This document shows, one piece after another, positions 34,701-46,700 of a stretch of DNA of 64,000 nt. Origin of the DNA: Flavobacteriales bacterium. Lineage in GTDB: Bacteria > Bacteroidota > Bacteroidia > Flavobacteriales_F > PHOS-HE28. The stretch is taken from NCBI GenBank assembly GCA_016705545.1, contig JADIYA010000001.1, positions 744,001-808,000 on the forward strand, in the 5' to 3' direction. How positions within the stretch are numbered: the first letter of the stretch is position 1; each line of letters starts with the position of its first letter. Below the pieces are notes generated by a model. That model saw only the letters and a list, made by a program, of their open reading frames with translations. It was not told where the DNA came from and ran no database searches. The translations under genes were made by a program, and so were the position numbers.

Positions 34701-37700
34701 GCTGTTGCAGCTGTTCAGTGCGCTCAGCGTGAGGGTCAGGTTGCCGATGGCCGTGTCGAGCGCACTTGGGATATAGGTGGGCGTGAGCACCTCGTTGTTC
34801 GGGAAGAATGAGCCCGTGCCGGAGCTGGTCCACTGGATCTGGGTGGCATCGCCCACAAGCGATCCGTTCAGCGCCACCGTGGCATTGTTGGCGCAGTAAC
34901 TCAGGTCGGCGCCTGCGTTCACCGTGCCGAAAGGCAGGATGCCGATATGCACAGTATCCGACGCTGCAGGGCACACGCCCGTGTTGGTTGCCGTGAGCAC
35001 GAGGTCCACACCAGCGGCCAGCGAATCCAATGTGCTCGCATTATAGATGTTGGCGAGCGCCGTGCTCGCATTCTGGAAGCTGCCCGTGCCGAGCGTGCTC
35101 CAAACACCGGTAGTGGAAGCGCCGTTGACCGTGCCGTTCACCAGGATGCTCAAATCGCTCACGCACGTCACTTGGTCCGTTCCGGCATCCACCACCGATA
35201 CAGGCGTGATGGTGAGCACCACCTGATCCATGGCATTGTCGCAGCTATTCACGCTCCACGTGAAGGTGACCGTGCCATTCGCGGCATCGCTCGGTGCAAT
35301 GGTGTAGACCGCGTTCGCCGCATCCGCGCTCGGCGAGAAGCTGCCCGCACCTGTGGAGGTCCAAGTGCCTTGCGTGGCATTGCCGGTTATCGTACCGCTC
35401 AGGTTGATGGTGCTTTGTGAGGCGCAGATGGTCTGGTCAGCACCTGCGTTCGCGATCGCGTTCGGCAGGATGGTGAGTGTGAGCATGTCGCTTACGCTCG
35501 CGCAAAGACCGTTGTTAGTGGAGGTTAGCGTGAGGTCCACGCTGCCGTTCAGCGAATCAAGGCTGCTGGCGATGTAGGTCGCGTTCAGCACGTTCTGACT
35601 GGGCGAGAAGATCCCCGTGCCCGAAGTGCTCCACTGGCCCGTGCTCGCGCCCCCGCTGACAGTGCCATTCAACGGTACCTGCAAGGCGTTCGAGCAAGCC
35701 GTGATGTCCGCACCAGCATTCACCACAGGCGCAGGAGTCACAGTGATCGTCAACTGATCACTCACCGCGAGGCAGTTGCCATTGCCCGTGCTGGCCAAAG
35801 TGAGCGAGACGCTTCCTTGCTGCAACTCAAAAGGTGTCAACGCGTACTGCGCGCTCAGTGTGTTGGCGTCCGGCGCAAACGAGCCCAGACCACCGCTCCA
35901 TGTGCCACCCGTTGCCACGGTCATCGAACCGTTGAGGTCCACCACGGGGTTGTTTTCACAGACATTGAGATCTGCTCCAGCATTCGCAACAGGTGCAGGC
36001 GTGAAGGTGATGAGCACCTGGTCGTTCACTGCGAAGCAGTTCCCGTTGCCCATGCTCGTCAATGTCAGCGCCACGCTGCCCGAAGCCACTTCCGCAGCAG
36101 TGGGCGTGTACACCGGTGCGAACACGTTGCTCGCTGGCGAATACGTGCCATTGCCACCGGACCATGCGCCGCCATTGGCGTTGATCACGTTGCCGTTCAA
36201 TTGCGCAGCGGAATTGTTGGCGCAAATCGCCAGATCCGCACCGGCGTCCACCACTGGCGAACCAGTGAAGGTGACCACCATCTGATCGCTTATGGCGCTG
36301 CAGATCGTGGTGCCCGTGCTGGTGAGCGTGAAGTTGATGGAGCCCGCTGCGATCTCGGCCGCGGTCGGGATGTACTCCGTGGCTGTGGCTGTAGCACCCG
36401 ACACATAGTTGCCCATGCCGCCGCTCCAGACCGCGCCCGGGGCGTTGCCAACGAAGCCATTCAGTTGCAGGCTCGGGTTGTTCGCGCAGATCGCCTGGTC
36501 AGGGCCGGCGTTCACCACCGGCACCGGATCAATGATGATCACCATCGCATCCTGCACAGCGATGCAGTTGCCGTTGCCGGCGGTCGTGAGCGTCAAGGAC
36601 ACTTGGCCGGCAGCGATCTCGTTCAGGCTCGGCGCATACGTCGCGCTCAGTGCGGCGCTGCTCGGCGTGAAAGCGCCGTTGCCCCCGCTCCACACACCAC
36701 CGCCGGCCACCGTCACCGCTCCATCCAACTGGACTTGCGGCGCGTTGGCGCAGACGTGCGCATCGGCACCGGCATTCGAGGTTGGTGCAGGCGTGAAGAA
36801 AATCTGAACCGAATCATGCACGGCGCTGCATCCGCCATTTCCGGTGGAGGTGAGGAACAACGAAAGATTGCCTGCGTTGATCTCGGCCGTGCTCGGCGCG
36901 TAAACCCCGCTCAATGCGTTCGCGCCCGGCGCGAAAGTGCCGGCACCGCCGCTCCAGATGCCGCCGGTGGCGCCGGTAACGCTGCCTGCGAGCTGCACAG
37001 CAGCGTTGTTGGCGCAGAGTGTTTGAGGATTGCCTGCTTCCACAGTTGGTGCCGGCGTGTAGGTGATGGTCACCTCGCTCGGGACCGCCGTGCAGAAGCC
37101 ATTTCCCGTGCTGGTCAAAGTCACCGTTGCGCTTCCATTGGCGATCTCAGCCGCCGTTGGGGTGTAGCTCGCGTTCAGCGTGCTCGCATTCGGGCTGAAT
37201 GAACCCGCGCCGCTCCATGTGCCGCCAGCAGCATTCAGCACCGATCCGTTCAGTTGCACGACGGCATTGTTCGCGCAAGCCTGCAGCGCAGCACCTGCAC
37301 TCACGACCGGCGCAGGAGCGATGTTGATCACCACTTGATCGCTCACCGCGTTGCAAGAGCCATTGCCCACCGTGGTGAGCGTGAGCGTGGCGCTGCCCGC
37401 TGCGATCTCCGCTGCGCTCGGCGTGTAGGTCGCATTCAGGGTGCCGTTGTTCGGGCTGAAGCCGCCCGTTCCACCGGTCCAGAGACCGCCGGCTGCCACA
37501 GTGACCGCACCATTCAGTTGCACGGTTGCATTGTTCGCGCAGCTGAACAGATCAGCACCAGCGTTGGCCGTTGGCGCGGGTGTGAAGAAGTAGGTCACTT
37601 GGCTGCTCACCGCATTGCATCCATTGTTGCCGGTGGTGGTCAGAACCAAGGTCACGTTGCCAGCAGCGAGCTCGCCTACCGATGGCGTGTACAGCGCATT

Positions 37701-40700
37701 GAGCGCATTGGCATTCGGGTTGAAGGTGCCCTGTGCACCGGACCATGCTCCGCCATTGGCCACGGTCACGCTGCCATTCAGGGGGATGTTCGCGTTGTTC
37801 GCGCAGAACACGCTGCCTGCACCGGCATTCGCTGTTGGCGCCGCTGTGAAGGTGATCAGCACCTGATCCGATACCGCGACGCAATTGCCATTGCCGATCG
37901 TGGTCAACGTGAGATTGAGGGTGCCTGCCGCTACCTCCGCAGGCGTTGGCGTGTAAACCGCATTCAGCGATGCGATGCTCGGCGCGAATGTGCCCGCGCC
38001 GCCGCTCCATTGTCCGCCACCGGCTCCGCTGACGCTACCGCCAAGCTGCACTTGCGGATTGTTGCTGCACACGAAGAGGTCGGTGCCCGCATTGGCCACC
38101 GGTGCGCCAATGATGTTGATCACCATCTGGTCGCTCACTGCATTGCACAGCCCGTTGCCGGTGCTGGTCAAGGTCAGCGTAGCGGTGCCCAAAGCTGCTT
38201 CAGCCGGGCTCGGCACATAGGTCGCGTTCAGCGTATTCGCATTCGGGGTGAAGGTTCCGCCACCGCCGCTCCACACGCCGCCCGTGGCGATCGTCACCGA
38301 TCCGTTCAACACAACAGTGGGATCATTGGAGCAGACGGTGCGGTCAAGGCCGGCGTTCACCACGGGGCTTTGCGTGAAAACGATGAAGACCTGGTCGGTG
38401 ACCTGCGCGCAGGTGCCGTTGCCGGTGCTCGTCAGATTCAATGTGACCGAGCCGTTGTTCAATTCCGTGGTGCTCGGCGTGTACACTGCGTTCAGCGCCG
38501 TGATGCTGGGTGAGAAACCACCCGTGCCACCGCTCCAGATGCCGCCGCCCGCATTGGTCACGGAAGCGGCAAATTGCACCGAGGCATTGTTGGAGCACAC
38601 CGTGGCATCAGCCCCAGCGTTCACCACGGGTGTTGGAGCAATGGTGATGAGCACTTGATCGCTCACTGCATTGCACAGGCCGTTCCCGGTGCTGGTCAAG
38701 GTGAGCGTGACTGTTCCTGCGGCAATCTCACCCAAGCTCGGCGCGTAGGTCGCATTCAGGTTATTGCTGCTCGGGTTGAAGGTGCCTGCGCCGCCGCTCC
38801 AGACACCGCCTGTTGCGTTGTTCACCACACCGGCCAATTGCGCGGTTGATTGATTGCCGCACACCATGACGTTCGCTCCAGCGCTCACGACAGGGGCTGG
38901 CGTGATGGTGATCACCAACTGATCGCTCACCGGATTGCTATTGCCGTTGCCGACTGTCGTGAGCGTAAGCGTCACCGTGCCTGCGGCGATCTCGGCCGCA
39001 CTGGGCACGTAGGTCGCATTCAGCGCAGCGCTGTTGGGCGCGAAGGTGCCCGTGCCGCCGCTCCAGATGCCGCCCGTGGCGATCGTCACCATGCCGTTCA
39101 GCACCACGCTGGCGTTGTTCGCGCAAATGGTCTGATCAGCGCCCGCATTCGCCGTGGGCGCCGCGCCGAAGGTGATCGTCATCTGGTCGCTCGATGGCGC
39201 GCATGCTCCGTTGCCCGTGGTGGTCATGGTCAGTGTGACGCTGCCTGCGGCGATCTCTGCGGCAGTGGGCGTGTACACCGCATTCACCGAGGTGTTGTTC
39301 GGATCGTAAGTGCCCGCGCCGCCGCTCCACACGATGCTGTTGGCCACGCTGAAGGAACCGGACAAGGTGGTGTTCGCGTTGTTCGAGCTGACCGTTTGGT
39401 CAGGGCCTGCATTCGCAACGGGCGCATTCGTGAAGTTGAGCGTGACCTGGTCAGATACTTGGGCGCAATTGCCATTGCCCGTGGTCGTCACGGTGAGCGT
39501 CACGCTGCCATTGGCGATTTCGATCGGCGAAGGCATGTAGGTGATGTTCTGCGCCGTGCTGCCCGGAGCGTAGAGGCCTGAACCACCGGACCACTGCACG
39601 CCCGTGGCTACGGTGACCGTGGCATTCAGCACCGCGTTCGCATTGTTCCCGCAGAGCGATTGATCCGCGCCCGCGTTGACCGTTGGCGCAGGCGTGATCG
39701 TGTAGGTGACCTGGCTGCTCACAGGATTGCACAACCCATTCCCGGCGGAGGTGAGTGTGAGCGTCACGCCTCCACTGGCGATTTCCGCTGCGGTCGGCGT
39801 GTAGGTGGCGTTCAGGGTAATGCTGTTCGGGGAGAACACACCGGCCCCACCCGACCATACACCGCCCACGGCGCCGGTAACGCTGCCGTTCAGGATGATC
39901 ACCGGAGCGTTCGCGCACACCGTTCCGTTCGCACCAGCATTCACGATGGGCGCCGGCGTGTAGGTGATGATGCGCGTGGAGGTCGCTGGAGCGCAATTGC
40001 CATTACCCGTAGTGGTGAGCGTGAGCAGCACTTGGCCTGCAGCGATGTCCGCTGCACCGGGCGTGTACGTAGCATTAAGCGTACTCGCATTCGGCGAGAA
40101 GGTGCCCGTGCCGCCGCTCCAAGTCCCGCCCGTCGCGGTCACTACGGTGCCATTCAGCGCAACCGCAGCACTGTTCGAGCACACCGTCACGTTTGGACCT
40201 GCATTCGCGGTGGGCGCATCCGTGAAGGTGATCACCATCTGGTCGGTGGCCGCATTGCAGAGACCGTTGCCCGTAGTGGTCAAGGTCAAGGTCAGCGTGC
40301 CCGCTGCGATCTCGGCCGCCGTCGGCGTGTAGATCGCGCTCATGTTCGTGGTGCTGGGATCGAAGGTGCCATTGCCGCCGCTCCAAACGCCGCCCGTGGC
40401 GATGGAGAAGGCGCCGGACAAGCCCGTCGAGGGATTGTTCGCGCAGAGCACACGGTCAGCACCCGCGTTCGCGGTGGGTGCAGGCGTGATGGTGTAGGTC
40501 ACTTGATCGCTCACGGGCGAGCAGTTGCCGTTGCCCACCGTGGTGAGCGTGAGCGTCACTGTGCCAGCTGCGCGTTCGGCGGCGCTTGGGGTGTAGATGG
40601 CGTTCAGCGTGCTGTTGTTCGGGCTGAAGGTGCCCGTGCCGCCGCTCCAGATGGCGCCGGTGGCAACGGTGATGCTGCCGTTCAGGTTGATGGCGGCGTT

Positions 40701-43700
40701 GTTCGCGCACACCGTTCCATTGGGACCAGCATTCAGCGTGGGCGCAGGCGTGAAGGTGATCACGCGGCTGCTTGAAACAGCTATGCAATTGCCGTTGCCC
40801 GTGCTGGTGAGCGTGAGCATCAACGTGCCCGAGGCGATCTCAGCAGGGGTGGGCGTATAGATCGCATTGAGCGTGGTGTTGTTCGGCGTGAAGCTCCCTA
40901 GGCCGCCGCTCCAGATGCCGCCGGTCGCAACAGTCACTATGCCGTTCAGGGGGATGGCGGCATTGTTCGCGCAGAATGAAGCAGGGGGTCCCGCATTCAC
41001 CATGGGCGAAGGCGTGAATGTGAGGAGCACGACATCGCTCACCGCGCTGCAAAGGCCGTTGCCGGTGGTGGTCAGGGTGAGCGTCACATTGCCGTTCGCG
41101 ATCTCCGCCGTTGTGGGCGTGTATGTCGCGTTCATGTTAGCGGGGCTTGGGCTGAAGGTGCCCGCGCCGCCGCTCCAGATCGCACCGGATGCAACCGCGT
41201 AGCTGCCGCTCAATGTGGCTACCGGGTTGTTCGAGCACAGCGTCTGATTCGGGCCCGCGCTCACCGTGGGCGCCGGCGTAATGCTGAAGGTGACATCGCT
41301 GCTCACCGCGTTGCAGTTGCCATTGCCAGTGCTGGTCAACGTGAGCGTCACCGTGCCTGCGGCGATCTGCGCCGCCGTGGGCGTGTAGGTCGCGTTCAGC
41401 GCGGTGGTGTTCGGACTGAAGGTCCCGCCGCCGCTCCAAACACCACCGGTCGCGCCAACAACGCTGCCGTTCAGGCTGATCAGCGGAGCATTCGCGCAGA
41501 CGCTCCCGTTCGTGCCGGCATTCACGGTCGGCGCAGGCGTGAAGGAGATCACCTTGTTCGCGGACACCGCATTGCAGTTGCCATTGCCCGTGCTGGTCAG
41601 CGTGAGGGTGACGATGCCGTTGGCGATCTCCGCCGGGGTCGGCGCGTAGGTCGCGTTCAATGCGGTGTTGTTCGGCGTGAAGGACCCGTTGCCACCGCTC
41701 CAGACACCGCCCGTTGCGCCCCCCACCGTTCCATTCAAGGACACGACGGGGTTGTTCGCGCAGATCGATGCATCCGCACCTGCGTTCACGGTCGGCGCAG
41801 GCGTGAAGGTGAGGAGCACATCGTCACTCACCGCGCTGCACAGGCCGTTGCCCGTGGTGGTGAGCATGAGCGTCACGTTGCCGTTCGCGATCTCTGCTGC
41901 GCTCGGCGTGTACACAGCGCCCAGGTTCGTGTTGCTCGGATTGAAGGTTCCATTGCCTCCGCTCCATATGCCACCGGTGGCCATGGTCACGCTGCCATTC
42001 AGCGCAGCCGCAGGATTATTGGAGCAGAGCGTGAGGTTGCTGCCCGCGTTGACCGTGGGTGCAGGCGTGATGCTGATCGTGATATTGCTGCTCACCGCAT
42101 TGCAATTGCCGTTGCCGGCAGAGGTCAGCATGAGCGTCACGGTGCCCGCAGCGATCTGCGCCGCCGTGGGCATGTAGGTCGCGTTGAGCGTGGTGTTGTT
42201 CGGTGTGAAGGTGCCTGCGCCGCCGCTCCAGATCGCACCCGTGGCGCCACTCACGCTGCCGTTCAAACTGATCAGCGGCGCGTTCGCGCACACCGTTCCA
42301 TTGCTGCCCGCGCTCACGATAGGAGCCGGCGTGAAGGTGATGCTGCGGCTGCTCGATACCGCGTTGCAGGTGCCGTTGCCCGTGGTGGTGAGCGTGAGCG
42401 TCAAGGTTCCCGCAGCGAGTTCCGCTGGTGTGGGCGTATAGGTGGCGTTGAGCGTGGTGTTGTTCGGCGTGAAGGATCCCGCGCCGCCGCTCCAGACCCC
42501 TCCAGTGGCCACGGTCACGGCGCCATTCAGGCTCACCGTGGGGTTGTTCACGCACAGCGAAACATCAGCACCCGCGTTCGACGAGGGCGATGGCGTGAAG
42601 CTCAGGGTGACGTTGCTGCTCACCGCGTTGCACAAGCCATTGCCCGTGGTGGTGAGTGTCAAGGTCACGCTGCCGCTCGCGACCTCCGCCGCCGTGGGCG
42701 TGTAGGTCGCGCTCATGTTGGTGCTGCTCGGGAAGAAGCTGCCCGACCCGCCGCTCCAGCTCGCGCCCGTGGCCACGGTGAAGCCGCCGCTGAGGGTGGC
42801 AACCGGATTGTTCGAGCAAAGCGTCTGCGCAGGGCCGGCGTTCGCGGTTGGCGCCGGTGAGATCGTCCAGGTCACTTGGCTGCTCACCGGATTGCACAGG
42901 CCGTTGCCGGTGGAGGTCAGCGTCAAGGTCACGCTTCCCGCAGCACGTTCAGCGGCGCTGGGCGTGTACACCGCGTTCAAGGCGGTGTTGCTCGGACTGT
43001 AAGAGCCCGTGCCGCCACTCCATGCGCCGCCCGTTGCACCGGAAACGGAACCGCTCAGTGTGATCGAGCTGTTGTTCGCACAGACGGTTCCGCCGAAGCC
43101 GGCATTCACAACAGGAGCAGGCGTGAAGGTGATCACTCGGTCGCTGTTAGCGGGATTGCAGGTGCCATTGCCCGTGGTGGTGAGCGTGAGGGTGAGCGTG
43201 CCGTTGGCGAGCTCTGCCGCCGTAGGCGTGTAGGTCGCGTTCAGCGCGGTGTTGTTCGGGCTAAATGTGCCCAGGCCGCCGCTCCAAACACCGCCGGTGG
43301 CGAGGGTCACGCCACCATTCAAGGCTACGCTGGCATTGTTCGCGCAGAGCGTGAGCGGCGAACCGGCATTGGCCGTGGGCGCAGGCGTGAAGCTGATCGT
43401 CATGTCATCCGATACCGGCACGCACGTGCCGACGCCGGTGGTGGTGAGCGTGAGGGTCACGCTGCCATTGGCGATCTCTGCTGCGGTCGGCGTATACACC
43501 GCGTTCACGCTGGTTGCGCCCGGTGAGAAACTGCCTGCGCCTCCGCTCCAGATGGCACCGGTGGCCACCGTGTAGCTGCCGTTGAGGGCCGTGCTGGCAT
43601 TGTTGCCGCAGCGCGTTTGATCCGCACCGGCGTTCACTGTCGGTGCCGGCGTGATCGTGTAGGTCACGTTCGCGCTCACCGGCGAGCAGTTGCCATTGCC

Positions 43701-46700
43701 CACCGTGGTGAGCGTCAACGTCAGCGTGCCTGCAGCGCGTTCAGCGGCGCTGGGCGTGTACGTGGCGTTCAGGGTGCTGTTGTTCGGACTGAAGCTGCCT
43801 GTTCCACCGCTCCAGATCCCACCAGTGGCACCGGTCACGTTGCCGTTCAGATTGATGGCGGCGTTGTTCGCGCACACCGTTCCATTCGCGCCGGCATTCA
43901 CCGTCGGCGCTGCAGTGAAGGTGATCACGCGGTTGTCGGAAACAGCCGTGCAGTTGCCGTTGCCCGTGCTCGTCAAAGTCAAGGTCAAGGTGCCTGCGGC
44001 GATCTCCGTAGCAGTCGGCGTGTAGGTCGCGTTCAGGGTGGTGTTGTTCGGCGTGAAACTGCCTAGACCACCGCTCCACGCACCGCCGGTTGCGCCAGTG
44101 ACACTGCCGTTCAAAGGGATGTTGGCGTTGTTCGCGCAGAAGGAGGCCGGAGCGCCCGCATTCACCACTGGCGCTGCTGTGAAGTTCAAGGTCACGTTGC
44201 TGCTCACCGCGTTGCAGGAGCCGTTTCCCGTGGTGGTGAGCGTGAGCGTCACGTTGCCGTTCGCGATCTCCGCCGCTGTGGGCGTGTAGGTCGCGTTCAT
44301 GTTGGTGGTGCTGGGGCTGAAACCGCCATTGCCGCCGGTCCACACGCCGCCGGTCGCTACAGTGAAGCTGCCGTTCAGCGTGGCTACAGGGTTATTCGCG
44401 CAGAGCGTCTGCGTGGCTCCTGCATTCGCTGTCGGTGCTGGCGTGATAGTCCACAGCACTTGATCGCTCACTGCATTGCACAGGCCGTTCCCGGTGCTGG
44501 TGAGCGTGAGCGTCACGCTCCCCGAGGCACGTTCAGCAGCGGTGGGCGTGTAGGTCGCGTTCAGTGTGGTGATGTTCGGCGAGTAGGTGCCTGCGCCACC
44601 GCTCCAAACGCCGCCGGTTGCGCCGGTCACGGAACCCGCGAGGGTAATCATGCTGTTGTTCGCGCACACCGTTCCGTTCGGACCGGCATTCACCACCGGT
44701 GCAGGCGTGAAGGTGATCACGCGGTTGCTGCTCACCGCGCTGCAGGTGCCATTGCCCGTGCTCGTGAGCGTCAAGGTCAAGGTGCCTGCGGCGATCTCGC
44801 CCGCGGTGGGCGTGTAGGTCGCATTGAGCGTGGCGTTGTCCGGGTTGTAGATGCCCGCCCCTCCGCTCCATGCACCACCGGTCGCACCGGTCACGCTGCC
44901 GCTCAAGGCCACTTGCGCATTGTTCGCGCAGACCGATACCGGGAGACCCGCATTCACGACCGGGGCAGGCGTGAAGCTGATGGTCATCTGATCATCCACC
45001 GCAACGCAACCTCCGTTGCCCGTTGTAGTGAGCGTGAGTGTCACATTACCATTCGCGATCTCGGTCGCCGTGGGCGTGTAGATCGCGTTCATGTTGGTCG
45101 TGCTGGGATCGAAGGTGCCCCCGCCACCGCTCCATGCACCGCCTGTGGCCACGGTGAAGCTGCCATTCAAGGTCACCGCAGCGTTGTTCGCGCAAACCAC
45201 GCGGTCAATACCGGCATTCACCGTTGGTGCTTGCGTGATGGTGTAGGTGACCAGCGCGCTCTCGGCGGTGCAGGTGCCATTGCCCACCGTCGTCAGCGTG
45301 AGCGTCACCGTGCCTGCGGTGCGCTCAGCCAGGCTCGGCGTGTACACCGCGTTCATGGCGGTGTTGTTCGGGCTGTAAGTGCCCGTGCCGCCGCTCCAAA
45401 CGGCACCCGTAGCGCCGGTGAACGAACCCGCGAGTGTGATCGCGCTGTTGTTCGCGCAAACAGTTCCGTTGGGACCGGCATTCACAGTAGGCGCTGGCGT
45501 GAAGGTGATCACGCGATCGCTCGATGCGGGCAGGCAGTTGCCATTGCCCGTGCTGGTGAGCGTGAGCGTCAGGGTGCCTGCGGCGACCTCAGCCGCCGAA
45601 GGCGTGTAGGTGGCGTTGAGCGTGGTGTTGTTCGGCGTGAAAGTGCCGGTGCCGCCGCTCCAGATGCCGCCCGTGGCGTTGGTCACCGATCCGTTCAGCG
45701 ACACTTGCGCGTTGTTGGCGCACACCGATACCGGTGCACCGGCATTCACCACCGGTGCCGGCGTGAAGCTGATGGTGACGTTGCTGCTCACCGCGTTGCA
45801 GGTGCCGTTGCCCGTGGTAGTGAGCGTGAGCGTCACGCTTCCGTTCGCGATCTCGGCGGCGGTGGGCGTGTATTGCGCCGACATGTTGGTGGTGCTGGGG
45901 TCGAAGGATCCGTTGCCGCCGCTCCAGATGCCGCCGGTGGCCACAGTGAACGAGCCATTCAGTTGCGCCACCGCGTTGTTCGCGCATCGCGTAATCGCAG
46001 GTCCCGCATTCACGGTAGGCGCAGGCGTGAAGGTCACGCGCATGCTATCCGTCACCGCCTGGCAAACGCCATTGCCCGTGGAGGCCAAACGGATCCACAC
46101 CTGGCCCGCGAGCAGGTCTGCTGCCGAGGGCGTGTAGGTAGCGCCCAGGTTGCTGTTGCTGGGCAGGAAGCTCCCGCTGCCGGCCGTGGTCCATACACCA
46201 CCAACGGCGTTCAGTACGCTGCCAGCCAGCTGCACCGTGGTGTTGTTCCTGCAGACCGACTGATCAGGCCCCGCATTAGGGATCGGCAGCGGCGAGAAGG
46301 TCACCACCATCGCATCGCTCGCCGGCGTGCAAGGACCGGTAGAGGTCAGGGTCAGGGTCACGCTGCCGATCGCCAGATCAGCGATGCTTGGCTCGTAGGT
46401 CGCGTTGAGGTCCGTGGCGCTCGGCGAGAAGGCTCCGCTTCCGGTGGTGGTCCAGATCCCGGTGGTGCTTCCACCGGAAACTGTTCCGCCAAGCGTCACA
46501 TTATCGCCCGCGCAGCGCGTCTGATCGGCCCCAGCGCTCACAAGGATCTGCCCCGCGAACTCGGAGAAGAAGCCGTAGCGGCAGCCCGATGAGGCGCCCC
46601 CGTTGATGATCGCGAGTGAGAATACATCGGAGGTGTTGGTCACGATGAAGGCCTGGTTCACCGGTACCTGCGTGGTGTTGTATTGGATCCGAGCGGCCAT

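Noticed and set aside
32523..46538. Regularly spaced direct repeats that might suggest a CRISPR array
   Set aside because: The 264-base period is wholly coding, there are no short identical repeats separated by unique spacers, and no cas genes are present.
31755..46592. Long open frames on the plus strand across the repeat array, such as 44460-46592 and 35817-37202, with internally repetitive products
   Set aside because: They mirror the 264-base period of the minus-strand gene, lack signal peptides or recognisable domains, and have a composition typical of an antisense frame in high-GC DNA. The minus-strand frame is continuous and has clear domains at both ends.
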